Part shown: piece by piece, positions 16,629-24,747 of the stretch | Layout of the letters: each line of letters starts with the position of its first letter | Position numbering within the stretch: position 1 is the stretch's first letter | Source of the DNA: Bacteroidales bacterium | Lineage (GTDB): Bacteria > Bacteroidota > Bacteroidia > Bacteroidales > Marinilabiliaceae | Direction of reading: 5' to 3' | DNA length: 36,780 bases | Assembly: GCA_024401295.1 (NCBI GenBank) | Contig: JAKSLG010000023.1 | Coordinates: 1-36,780 of the forward strand | Notes under the pieces: model-generated | Told to the model about the DNA's origin: nothing | What the model saw: only the letters and a program-made list of their open reading frames with translations | Databases searched by the model: none | Made by a program: the position numbers and the translations under genes

Positions 16629-17135
16629 ATGAATCTCAGAATGATTTCGATGCTTATGATTGCATCGGTAATGTCTCTTTTCTTCACGGCTTGTGATGAC
16701 GATGATGAGGATGAAAACAAAAATGCAGTGTGCCCGACTGCATCCTATAACGGAGATTTGGTGATAACGGCTTTTGGCGTTACGCTTGAGCCTACGGATT
16801 GGTCGGTTAGCATTACGGACGGGAATGAAAAGTCGCTGACGCTTGTTGCAGGTGAGTTTAATGTAGTTGTTCCTATGCCCGGCGGCAAAACCATAGAAAG
16901 AACAATCAAGACATATAAGTTAGAGAATGTCGGCTATGAGTTGAATGATGGTATCGTTAAGTTCCTCCCTGGCGAGTTTGTAACCACTGATGGCGTTTTT
17001 GAGACAATAAAGGTCAACATTGTGAGTGGCAGTATAGATTCATCCACACAAGACATGCTTCTCGACCTCACAGTTCAGCCAGAAGGAATGCCAATGCCTA
17101 TGGCGCTTGCATTCACCACAAAAGCTGTGGAGTAG
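16629..17135 (+). CDS. Calycin-like domain lipoprotein
   Basis: 168 residues. Signal with lipobox FTAC (Cys22), followed at once by DDDDEDE. Such an acidic run after the lipidated Cys resembles the lipoprotein export signal that sends Bacteroidetes lipoproteins to the cell surface. The remaining 135 residues are predicted beta-rich, with NGDLVITAFG at the start and LLDLTVQPEGMPMPMALAFTTK as the last strand pair, like the calycin-like lipoproteins found next to HmuY genes. It is the first gene of the operon, 10 nt before hmuY. A ligand-binding, surface-exposed role in haem acquisition is inferred from position. Confidence 0.72.
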   Translation: MNLRMISMLMIASVMSLFFTACDDDDEDENKNAVCPTASYNGDLVITAFGVTLEPTDWSVSITDGNEKSLTLVAGEFNVVVPMPGGKTIERTIKTYKLENVGYELNDGIVKFLPGEFVTTDGVFETIKVNIVSGSIDSSTQDMLLDLTVQPEGMPMPMALAFTTKAVE

Positions 17136-17145
17136 TTTCAACGCG

Positions 17146-17829
17146 ATGCACCAGTTACAATTTCGCATTGCTCTGCTCACGTTAATGGCTTTGGCCTTCT
17201 CATCATGCGATGGCATGTTTGAGGGCATATATGATGAGCCTGTGCCGGAGAAACAGAGCGAATTCGGATTCAAGGATATCACGAATGTATCAGCCACGGA
17301 GAATACGTCTGCGTATTCTCGTGGCTGGCTTTATGTCAAGACAGTCGATTATACAGGTTGGACATATATCGACTTTGAGTCGCAGATGGTTGGCTATGCT
17401 GGTGTTTATGACGATTATGATGGTAAATGGGACATTGCGATTCATCGCTATGAGGTGAAGACCAATAATGGAAAGACGAAACGCACTGCGTTTTCAGACT
17501 TTGACAATCTTCTTTCACAAGACCATTTGGAAGCTGGCGGATACGAAGCAGACGAATGGAATGAAGATCGTGTCGCAATTGATTTGTCTGGAATTCTTGA
17601 TTATAATGTTGTCTTTCTGCCGACGTATGTGAGCCAGGTAATTGACTGGGTACAAGTGATTTATCCGCCTTATCCTCCTACATATAAGTCGCACGACAAG
17701 ATTTTCGTCATAAAACTTGAAAATGGCAAACGTGTTGCAATGCGTCTCGAAAATTATGTCAATAATAATGGCGTAAAGGCTTGTCTCACAATAGAGTATG
17801 TGTATCCGTTCCCATTAGAAGAGAAATAG
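17146..17829 (+). CDS. hmuY: HmuY family haem-binding lipoprotein
   Basis: 227 residues from ATG 17146; the frame extends to a TTG inside the previous gene, which is unlikely. Lipobox FSSC (Cys21). The core has WDIAIHRYEVKTNNG, the hallmark of the HmuY family (compare WDIAxHRYDxRTN), followed by FSDFDNLL and a C-terminal beta-rich part ending ACLTIEYVYPFPLEEK. HmuY proteins capture haem outside the cell and pass it to a TonB receptor. Porphyromonas HmuY ligates haem by two histidines, while other Bacteroidetes members use methionine; the ligands cannot be fixed here without an alignment. It lies 4 nt before the receptor gene. Confidence 0.85.
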   Translation: MHQLQFRIALLTLMALAFSSCDGMFEGIYDEPVPEKQSEFGFKDITNVSATENTSAYSRGWLYVKTVDYTGWTYIDFESQMVGYAGVYDDYDGKWDIAIHRYEVKTNNGKTKRTAFSDFDNLLSQDHLEAGGYEADEWNEDRVAIDLSGILDYNVVFLPTYVSQVIDWVQVIYPPYPPTYKSHDKIFVIKLENGKRVAMRLENYVNNNGVKACLTIEYVYPFPLEEK

Positions 17830-17833
17830 GCCG

Positions 17834-19786
17834 ATGAAACATCTACTTGCGCTGATAATAAGTCTGTTTGTGTTTGAGGAAAGTCATGCACAGAATGCCG
17901 ATACGCTCGATGTTGCTCGCAATATTGACATGGATCAGGTTGTCGTCACTGCGACGCGCACGCCTCGTTTGCTTAAGGCTGTGCCGATTGTGACGCGCGT
18001 TATTGGCAATGCAGATATAAAGCGAATGGATGCGACTAATGTCGGCAACTTGCTTGAAAGTGAGATGCCTGGCGTTGAGTTTACCTATGCCATGAATCAG
18101 CAGCAACAGCTTAACATACAAGGTTTTGGAGGTAGTTCTGTCCTCTTTCTGATAGATGGCGAACGAGTGGCGGGAGAAACTCATGACAATGTTGATTATC
18201 AGAGGCTTAATATGGGAAATGTGGCCCGAATCGAAATAGTTAAGGGTGCCGCCTCGTCGCTATATGGATCGCAGGCCATTGGAGGTGTGATAAACATAAT
18301 TTCGCAAGATGCGTTCAAGCCATGGTCCGTAAATGTCAATGCGCGTGTTGGCACCATTGGCAGCCAACGCTATGGCGCATCTGTTGGTACGCGCAGTGGT
18401 CGAATCAGGAATACTTTCAATGTCTTGAGAGAGAAAAACAATAGCATCGTTTTGCCTCGTGATGGCGTCTTTGAAGAGATATACGCTAATAATACGTGGA
18501 ATTTCAAGGACAGACTGAAATATAATCCGACTGAAAATCTGACGTTTACGGCTCGTGCAAGCTATTTCTTCCGCGAAATGGAGAGTAGCAAGGTGATTTT
18601 CAATCGCTACCGTGATTTTTCCGGTGGTCTGAAGGGTGAAATGAAGATTGCCGAAGGACGCAATTTTGAATTGAGCTATTCGTATGACCAGTATGACAAG
18701 AGCGACTATACGCTGGCCAGCCGTTTGGATATCAGAGATTATTCAAATGTTCAGCACTCTGTCAGAGGACTTTATAATCATACGTTTGTCGGAAAACATA
18801 CGTTGACTGTTGGTGGCGATTATATGCGAGACTACCTTTTGACATACCAGTTTGCGAATGGTGGCAGTTTCTATCAGCATACAGCAGATGTCTTTGCACA
18901 ATTCGAATGGACGCTTCCTAAGGATTGGCAGATTGTTGGCGGAACTCGTTTCGACTACTATTCCGACACAAAACTGAAGCATGTCTCAAGCAAAATAAGC
19001 TTCATGAAGAAGATGAACTCAATCTCTTTGCGAGGATATTATGCTGGAGGTTTTAAAGCTCCATCGCTCAAGGAGTTATATACGTCGTGGAACATGCAGA
19101 ATATGTTCATGATATATGGCAATCCGCAACTGAAGCCAGAGGTCTCGAGCAATTTTTCTGCAAGTGCAGAATATCAGCACAGCAATGTTAATATGCTGCT
19201 CAATCTTTTCCATAATACGGTGACCAATCGCATCTCACTCATTTGGAGCCAGCTTCATAACGGCATGTTGTATGACAATGTCAACAAGGTATATATCAGT
19301 GGTCTTGATGCAAGTCTTTCAACACGTTGGGCAAATGGTCTGGGTGGTAAAGTCGCATATACATATACGCGTGAAAGCGTTCCGAACGGCGAACCTTTGG
19401 TAACAAGCACTCGTCCTCATATGGCTTCATTGCGAATTGACTACGACAGACAATGGCAGCTGTATGGCATAAATGCTTCGCTGACTGGCAAGTTTTTCTC
19501 TGCAACCGATGCCGGCGAATATACGGCCAACACAGGCTTCAAGGAAGTTGAGGCAATACATTATTCTGCATACACGATGTGGAAACTTATTGTAAATCAG
19601 CGTATTTGTAATGCTATCTCGGTTACTGCCACCATTGATAATCTCTTCAATTATATCCCAGAATATTTCCATACAAGTTCTCCGGCAACCATTGGCAGAA
19701 CATACAGCATAGGTATATCAATGGATATAGAAGAGTTGCCTTTTCTTGATTTTTTCTTTGTGATGCGGGCTCTTTCGAAAAAATAA
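17834..19786 (+). CDS. TonB-dependent outer-membrane receptor, HmuR-like
   Basis: 650 residues. Signal peptide 1-19 (SHA/Q). A short TonB-box-like segment (MDQVVVTATRT) leads into a plug domain (VGNLLESEMPGVEF, INIQGFGGSSVLFLIDGERV, RIEIVKGAASSLYGSQAIGG), then a 22-strand barrel rich in aromatic residues, ending ISMDIEELPFLDFFF. GGFKAPSLKELY and NPQLKPE correspond to the FRAP and NPNL motifs of haem/haemoglobin receptors. There is no N-terminal carboxypeptidase-like domain, unlike SusC. With HmuY directly upstream it most likely imports haem to the periplasm. No permease, ATPase or HmuS follows in the window. Confidence 0.88.
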   Translation: MKHLLALIISLFVFEESHAQNADTLDVARNIDMDQVVVTATRTPRLLKAVPIVTRVIGNADIKRMDATNVGNLLESEMPGVEFTYAMNQQQQLNIQGFGGSSVLFLIDGERVAGETHDNVDYQRLNMGNVARIEIVKGAASSLYGSQAIGGVINIISQDAFKPWSVNVNARVGTIGSQRYGASVGTRSGRIRNTFNVLREKNNSIVLPRDGVFEEIYANNTWNFKDRLKYNPTENLTFTARASYFFREMESSKVIFNRYRDFSGGLKGEMKIAEGRNFELSYSYDQYDKSDYTLASRLDIRDYSNVQHSVRGLYNHTFVGKHTLTVGGDYMRDYLLTYQFANGGSFYQHTADVFAQFEWTLPKDWQIVGGTRFDYYSDTKLKHVSSKISFMKKMNSISLRGYYAGGFKAPSLKELYTSWNMQNMFMIYGNPQLKPEVSSNFSASAEYQHSNVNMLLNLFHNTVTNRISLIWSQLHNGMLYDNVNKVYISGLDASLSTRWANGLGGKVAYTYTRESVPNGEPLVTSTRPHMASLRIDYDRQWQLYGINASLTGKFFSATDAGEYTANTGFKEVEAIHYSAYTMWKLIVNQRICNAISVTATIDNLFNYIPEYFHTSSPATIGRTYSIGISMDIEELPFLDFFFVMRALSKK

Positions 19787-19816
19787 AAGCGCTATTTGAT
19801 TGACAAATAGCGCTTT
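19786..19816. terminator. Bidirectional terminator hairpin
   Basis: A perfect 13-bp stem (AAAGCGCTATTTG at 19786-19798 with CAAATAGCGCTTT at 19804-19816) and a 5-nt loop. It begins at the receptor stop codon and lies 22 bases past the convergent hydrolase gene. Confidence 0.9.
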
Positions 19817-19837
19817 GTGTTTTCAAAAAGAATGCTC

Positions 19838-20725
19838 TTATTTTTCTATGAGAGCGTTTTTCTCAATTGTCCAGCCTTCGCGTTTCGATAAGCCGCAATC
19901 GGCACCTTTGAACATCTTTGCAGCCTCGCAGTCATCTTTGAGTTGCCAATTGAGCCATGCAATGGCTGGGATGCTGAACTCGCCGCCGTGAGGTTTCGAA
20001 TATGTGCCGCCATGACCTACAGGGAAGTTGCAGGCAACGGCTGGGACATGACCTATGCGGTGGAAGTCGTCCATGCCATTGATGTAAGCAATATCGGTTT
20101 CGCCGCCGAGGAGATACATGATAGGGCAGTGGATCTCAGAAAGTTTGTCTTTTGTTGGCATTGGCATGTTTGGAATAGCAGTATTTGCATCGATGAAGAG
20201 TCCGCTGTTGCATATCATGAGCACGCTGATACGTTCATCGGCGCAGTTGAAAAGTGTCTGAAGACCGCCACAAGACATTCCGGCTGCAGCAATGTGCTTA
20301 GTGTCAACTTTGCCATAGAGAGGACTGTTTTTATCGCTGTTTTGTGCAATAGCCCAGTCGATAGATTCGATCTGCTGCTGTGTTGTTGACATTGGACCTC
20401 GATATGGCTCATCGTTTGCAGGGAAGAAACCTGTAGCAACCACAAGATAGCCGTGAGAGGCAATCTCGTTGAGGAAGAGGTAATGTTCCCAAGGTGAGTT
20501 TGTGCACGCTCCATTGCCCCATACGAGGACTGGCAGAGGCTTTTCTGCCGAGAATGCAGACAAATCCTGAGGGCAGAAGACTGTGTGTGCGGCGAGTCCT
20601 TCAACCTCTTTCATGATAGACTTGTACTCTCCTGTGCCACCGTTTTCAACGATGCGCGACTGGAGATTCTGTGCGTTTGCACCACATGTGGCAACGAGTG
20701 CCAGCATAGATAAGAATCGTTTCAT
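19838..20725 (-). CDS. Exported alpha/beta hydrolase
   Basis: 295 residues. Signal peptide 1-18 (GANA/Q). The nucleophile elbow is G149-M-S151-C-G-G with Ser151 as nucleophile. Upstream VLVWGNGACTNSPWEHY supplies the oxyanion-hole region, and downstream MYLLGGETDIAY and NFPVGHGGTY look like the Asp and His segments. The fold resembles polyester hydrolase or dienelactone-hydrolase relatives. The natural substrate, probably an ester, is unknown. It is the last gene of a minus-strand run with an MBL lipoprotein and two VOC proteins, 37 nt after the MBL gene. Confidence 0.82.
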   Translation of the reverse strand: MKRFLSMLALVATCGANAQNLQSRIVENGGTGEYKSIMKEVEGLAAHTVFCPQDLSAFSAEKPLPVLVWGNGACTNSPWEHYLFLNEIASHGYLVVATGFFPANDEPYRGPMSTTQQQIESIDWAIAQNSDKNSPLYGKVDTKHIAAAGMSCGGLQTLFNCADERISVLMICNSGLFIDANTAIPNMPMPTKDKLSEIHCPIMYLLGGETDIAYINGMDDFHRIGHVPAVACNFPVGHGGTYSKPHGGEFSIPAIAWLNWQLKDDCEAAKMFKGADCGLSKREGWTIEKNALIEK

Positions 20726-20762
20726 GTTATTTATTGTGTTTGAATGTTTTGGTTCAACATGT

Positions 20763-21572
20763 TTATCTTATTTGAGCTTCGCCGTAATTGATCTTTACGC
20801 CAGACTGCTCAACAATGTATGGCAAAGACGGATTATTGCTCTTTGCGTTAGGCTTCATTGTGCCGTCGAGTATGCTTTCGCATATCGTTCCGACGTCCTT
20901 GACGCGTTGTGGCGTCTCAAGATTATCTCCCCAGTAATGACCTGGATAGAGGTATTTGATGTCATATTTCTCTATGAAACGGGTCAGTCGCTGACTGCTG
21001 GCAAGTTCCGTACTCAGGTCTGTGAATACAAGCAGATTGCCAGAGCCGAATGCATCGCTGCTGAAACCATAGTGTGATTTTGCATCGAGGAAGGTCGTTG
21101 AACCTGGTGTGTGGCCTGGCGTGAATACTACTTCGATGGTGCGGCCACCGAGGTCAAATTTCTGTCCGTCAGTGAGATAGTGCTTTTTGCCTTTGTATGC
21201 TTTGTCAGAGAGGAGAACCTCGTCCGCCGCGTTCATCCATATCTCGTCCCATTCTTCCATGGCTCCGATATGGTCGCCGTGTCCGTGAGACAGAATAAGT
21301 GTTACAGGCTTTTTGACAATGTCTTCAACAACCTTTCGTAGTCCAGGCATATATGTTCCGGCATCAATCAGGATTGCCGATTTCTCGCCCTCGATGAGGT
21401 ATATCGACTCATTATATACTCGATGTCCGTTGCCATGCCATGTGTGTTCGTCGAGCTGACGTATCTCCACGTTGTCGTTCTTGAAAACTGTTGGCTCTTT
21501 GAAGTTGCTTTGCGATTGGCATGCAGATGCCGTCATGATGATTGCAATGCAGGATGCGATGATTCTTTTCAT
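20763..21572 (-). CDS. Metallo-beta-lactamase-fold hydrolase lipoprotein
   Basis: 269 residues. Signal with lipobox ASAC (Cys18), so it is probably a periplasmic or surface lipoprotein. The zinc site is complete: H96-G-H98-G-D100-H101, then FTPGHTPGSTTF, the bridging Asp in GFSSDAFGS, and YPGHYWG. Family members include lactonases, glyoxalase II-like thioesterases and beta-lactamases; the substrate cannot be told. It lies 13 nt downstream of the VOC lipoprotein gene and is probably co-transcribed with it, suggesting a shared extracytoplasmic reaction series. Confidence 0.87.
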   Translation of the reverse strand: MKRIIASCIAIIMTASACQSQSNFKEPTVFKNDNVEIRQLDEHTWHGNGHRVYNESIYLIEGEKSAILIDAGTYMPGLRKVVEDIVKKPVTLILSHGHGDHIGAMEEWDEIWMNAADEVLLSDKAYKGKKHYLTDGQKFDLGGRTIEVVFTPGHTPGSTTFLDAKSHYGFSSDAFGSGNLLVFTDLSTELASSQRLTRFIEKYDIKYLYPGHYWGDNLETPQRVKDVGTICESILDGTMKPNAKSNNPSLPYIVEQSGVKINYGEAQIR

Positions 21573-21585
21573 GGTAATTCTGAAT

Positions 21586-22230
21586 TTACATCGCAGGCTT
21601 TACGTTCAGGTTTACGCCCAAACTCTTTTCTGCATCAATAATTGTCCAGCTGCCTCCTTCGTAGATGTGTTCCACGCGCTTTGGATAGCCTCTTTCTACA
21701 AGCTCGTTGACAACGGCATCGCGACGATCGCCAACGGCAAAGCCAAGATGATGAACGCCATAACCATGTTCCTTGACGAATTCATTGAATGTGCTTGGAT
21801 TATCATCAAGAATCTGATGAAGTTCGATGATGAAGCCTTGTGGCGCCATTATTGACGCTAGCTTGAGTCCAAACTTGTAATTCTTGCCGTAATACATGAT
21901 GTCAGGAGATGCTGTTTCCGCAGTCTGGAACACTTTGATCTCCGGCATCGGTACATTTAGCAGTTGCGACCATTCTCGGGCTGACGCCTCGATGTCTTCA
22001 ACAATGATGGCAATCTGAATGAATCCATTGAGGTCAAGCGGATTCTCCATAGTGCTTCGGTCGGCCTTCAGTTCAATATTCTGATTCTGAGCCTCCCATA
22101 GCTCTGGGTTCGTGGTTTTCAGCGAATCAGATGCTGTTGCGCACGTGTCAACTGACTCTGGTGCGTTTGTTGTGCACGATGCAACCATCATTGTGGCCAT
22201 CACACACGAAAGAATAGATTTTTTTTTCAT
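21586..22230 (-). CDS. VOC-fold (glyoxalase-like) lipoprotein
   Basis: 214 residues from ATG 22230; the frame extends 15 codons upstream, but the lipoprotein signal starts here (lipobox VASC, Cys19). Residues about 70-210 form a vicinal-oxygen-chelate domain: FIQIAIIVEDIEASAREWSQLLNVP, IIELHQILDD, GVHHLGFAVGD and the last strand LGVNLNV. Of the usual His-Glu-His-Glu metal set, Glu136 and His161 are present, while the first and fourth positions read Gln72 and Asn207. The metal site is therefore altered or the alignment shifts slightly. An exported VOC protein is unusual. It starts 13 nt after the double-VOC gene. Confidence 0.78.
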   Translation of the reverse strand: MKKKSILSCVMATMMVASCTTNAPESVDTCATASDSLKTTNPELWEAQNQNIELKADRSTMENPLDLNGFIQIAIIVEDIEASAREWSQLLNVPMPEIKVFQTAETASPDIMYYGKNYKFGLKLASIMAPQGFIIELHQILDDNPSTFNEFVKEHGYGVHHLGFAVGDRRDAVVNELVERGYPKRVEHIYEGGSWTIIDAEKSLGVNLNVKPAM

Positions 22231-22243
22231 AGTTGTTTTCGTA

Positions 22244-23095
22244 TTATGCTTTTGCCTGAGGCGAGTCTGGATCAATCATCATTAGTTCAACTTTGTTGCC
22301 GTCTGGATCATGAATCCACGCCTGCCAGTTCTTGTCCGACGATGTCTTCGGCTCCTGGTCAATCTGCACTCCAATGCTACGCAGACGCTCTACGTCTTCT
22401 ATCAGATTGTCAGTCTCGAGACAAAGATGTTGAAAACCTCGTGAGTTCCAGCCCGTGTTCGGATTTTCGCCCTCGCCGTTCGGAATGAGTTCGAGATATA
22501 CTCCATCTGCCATTCTCACGTAGTGAAGCCATGGATTTCCATTGTCATCATTCTGAATGCCGACGAGTTTCATGCCAAGTTTGTTGCAGTAGAAGTCGAG
22601 CGAAGCATCGATGTCTTTGCAGACAAAACATGCGTGACCAATGCCGACATAGCCATCACGACCGAATTCGTATGGCGCTTCATTGCTCTGCATCTGAACA
22701 CATTCAGGTGTGTATTCCTGCAACTCAATGCCATTGCCGTCAGGGTCGATAATCCACAGATTCTTACATTTGCTCTTCTCAATTTCTGGTTCTGGCGACT
22801 TGATATAGCCTTTTTCGTAAATCTCTTGCAATGTCTTGCGTATATTTCCGACCATCACACAGAGATGGTTATAGCCTGTTTTTTTGAAGTCGAAAGCATA
22901 GTCGCGATCATTCATTCCGCCATAGAAAAGCTCAAGAAAATGGCCTTTGCATATCTTCAGGTAGATAATCCATGGATCACCATTTTCATGATGGAGTTCA
23001 AAGACCTTCTTCCATCCGAAGACGTTTTCGAAAAACTCGATGCTCCTCTCCATGTTCAATGGATTAAGAGCTATGTGTGCTATGTCTTTAATCAT
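22244..23095 (-). CDS. Cytosolic two-domain VOC family protein
   Basis: 283 residues with no signal peptide. Two tandem VOC domains, each with a complete His-Glu-His-Glu metal set: domain 1 H7, E55, H77, E124; domain 2 H154, E202, H223, E270. Each ends with the DPDGNxxEL signature. Such two-domain proteins include extradiol dioxygenases, lactoylglutathione-lyase-like enzymes and epimerases; the substrate is not evident. First gene of a four-gene run with a VOC lipoprotein, an MBL lipoprotein and an exported hydrolase. A -7 box lies 66 nt upstream. Confidence 0.83.
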   Translation of the reverse strand: MIKDIAHIALNPLNMERSIEFFENVFGWKKVFELHHENGDPWIIYLKICKGHFLELFYGGMNDRDYAFDFKKTGYNHLCVMVGNIRKTLQEIYEKGYIKSPEPEIEKSKCKNLWIIDPDGNGIELQEYTPECVQMQSNEAPYEFGRDGYVGIGHACFVCKDIDASLDFYCNKLGMKLVGIQNDDNGNPWLHYVRMADGVYLELIPNGEGENPNTGWNSRGFQHLCLETDNLIEDVERLRSIGVQIDQEPKTSSDKNWQAWIHDPDGNKVELMMIDPDSPQAKA

Positions 23096-23160
23096 TGCGA
23101 TAGCGATTGTTTATTAACATTATTTTTTGTGAATAGTTTGCTCGCTTACATAGTAATACG

Positions 23161-23168
23161 CAAAGATA
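23161..23168 (-). promoter_or_regulatory. Bacteroidetes -7 box (TATCTTTG)
   Basis: A perfect match on the minus strand, between the GNAT gene and the double-VOC gene. It implies a leader of about 60 nt for the VOC/MBL/hydrolase run. Confidence 0.6.
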
Positions 23169-23192
23169 TCTTTTTTTTGATGATATTATCTC

Positions 23193-23960
23193 TCAGCGAA
23201 TTAAATTACATAACTCGTCATCCCTGATTACTTTGGGCTGAGCCTTGCCTGCCAGAACAATAATTTTTTTGTCATCGCGATAGATATGCAACTGACGATT
23301 GCGTACGACGGCCTTCAAGGAATCATCTCTTTTCACCGTTTGCCAAATCTGGAAGTATATACCATCAGGTTCCATCAGCTTTTTCCGAAGATGCGAACAC
23401 ATTTCTGACGTGTCAATATACTTTGCAAGATTCAGTCTCATAATATGAATAGGCGTGTTTTCTCCATGCATCAGATGACTGCAGTAGTTCATCATGCCGG
23501 TGTCTTCAAATCCGCATTTCACCATGACTCTGCCCGAGGCCGGATTATTTACAAAAAAGTCTGCCCAAAGTACATCGAAGTTTTTCTTTTCCTTGCAATA
23601 ATGAATCATGGCTTGCAATGCCTCTGTGCATAAGCCTTTGTTCCAATGTGGTTTACCTATCCAGTAACCGATTTCCGCATCATTCTCGCGAATATCGATA
23701 TTGCTCATGCCAAAGAGGTAATAGCCAATGCAGCCAATCACCTCTTTTGTCTCCTTGAGTTCAATGGCCCATGTGCAATTGTTTGAGAATAGATCTTGAA
23801 TGACCTTTAGGCTCTCCTCCGTGTTTTTGTGTGGAGGCCATCCCGCATGAGGCCCCACGTCGGGGTCAGATGCATATTTGAACAGATCGTCAGCGTCCGA
23901 TTCCTCCCAACGTCTCAGAATCAATCTGTCGGTAGTTATTATGTCTGATTCTTTTGTCAT
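23193..23960 (-). CDS. GNAT N-acetyltransferase with C-terminal extension
   Basis: 255 residues. Residues about 8-175 are a RimJ/RimL-type GNAT domain: TDRLILRRWEESDADDLFKYASDPDV at the start, IGYWIGKPHWNKGLCTEALQAM as the acetyl-CoA motif, and NPASGRVMVKCGFEDTG near the end. These proteins acetylate small amines or protein N-termini. A further 75 residues or so follow (from about YIDTSEMC to the end), containing RNRQLHIYRDDKKIIVLAG; this extension is not part of a normal GNAT and I do not recognise it. It lies 8 nt downstream of the DUF1349 gene. Confidence 0.83.
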   Translation of the reverse strand: MTKESDIITTDRLILRRWEESDADDLFKYASDPDVGPHAGWPPHKNTEESLKVIQDLFSNNCTWAIELKETKEVIGCIGYYLFGMSNIDIRENDAEIGYWIGKPHWNKGLCTEALQAMIHYCKEKKNFDVLWADFFVNNPASGRVMVKCGFEDTGMMNYCSHLMHGENTPIHIMRLNLAKYIDTSEMCSHLRKKLMEPDGIYFQIWQTVKRDDSLKAVVRNRQLHIYRDDKKIIVLAGKAQPKVIRDDELCNLIR

Positions 23961-23968
23961 ATTTTTGT

Positions 23969-24682
23969 TTATTCCTCATCTGGCTGCTGACCATCGTGAG
24001 CCTTCCAAGCACATTCAGTCATCTGCATATTGGTGAATACGGCCTTGAAGGACGATTCCTCTGGTGAGCAGGCATAGATGCCAAAGCTGATTTCGTCCTT
24101 CGCTTCGTACATGTGGCATACGCGCATTTGACTCCATTCCTTGCCGTCAGTTGAGCACTCGATGCAGTAGTCATCCTCACGGCGTGAGAGACGATACCAC
24201 ATACTTTTGACATCTGCAGGAATGGCTGTCGTTGCCCAGTCGCTGTAACCGTGATTGGTCGCAACACTTCCCAGATGCTGGAACTGCTCGTTCTCATATT
24301 CGATACTGCCCTTCAGCCAGTTCTCGGAGTCGAGGTACATCACCACGCCACATTGGTCGAAGCGATGATGGCTCTCAGCAAAATCGGTCTTCACAATGAA
24401 ACTGAAGAACTTCTCATTCGTCTTCATTTGGAAGACAGGAGCGTTGTCGTTCTGGAAATGATAGTAGGTGCGTTGCCAAAGGTCGGTGTGAGGTTTTGTG
24501 ACTACTTCAATTGTGTCTCCCTTTATTACAAATGACTCTGGTAAACGTGTCCAACTGAAATCATTGATGTTGAGTGTCATGGCGCTCTTTGATTCTTCGT
24601 TAATGTTCGAACTCTTTGTCTCTTTGTTGCCACAAGCTGCCAACATGGCAAGCATAGCGAGTGATAAGATTGTTTTCTTCAT
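23969..24682 (-). CDS. DUF1349 family lipoprotein
   Basis: 237 residues. Lipoprotein signal with lipobox LAAC (Cys17). After a Ser/Asn/Glu-rich linker, residues about 40-225 form a concanavalin-like beta-sandwich of the DUF1349 type: FSWTRLPESFVIKGDTIEVVTKPHTDLWQRTYY, then FDQCGVVMYLDSENWLKGSIEYEN, then WYRLSRREDDYCIECSTDGKEW. Relatives are thought to bind carbohydrate but no reaction is established. First of a two-gene unit with the GNAT. No perfect -7 box was found upstream. Confidence 0.82.
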   Translation of the reverse strand: MKKTILSLAMLAMLAACGNKETKSSNINEESKSAMTLNINDFSWTRLPESFVIKGDTIEVVTKPHTDLWQRTYYHFQNDNAPVFQMKTNEKFFSFIVKTDFAESHHRFDQCGVVMYLDSENWLKGSIEYENEQFQHLGSVATNHGYSDWATTAIPADVKSMWYRLSRREDDYCIECSTDGKEWSQMRVCHMYEAKDEISFGIYACSPEESSFKAVFTNMQMTECAWKAHDGQQPDEE

Positions 24683-24747
24683 AAGGTTATTTTTGTAATT
24701 CTTTTCTATACAAATGCTAACCGCTTATTCTTCTCAGAGTGCTCATC

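Noticed and set aside
22523-23227. A 234-residue plus-strand open frame
   Set aside because: Antisense to the double-VOC gene with its two complete metal sets.
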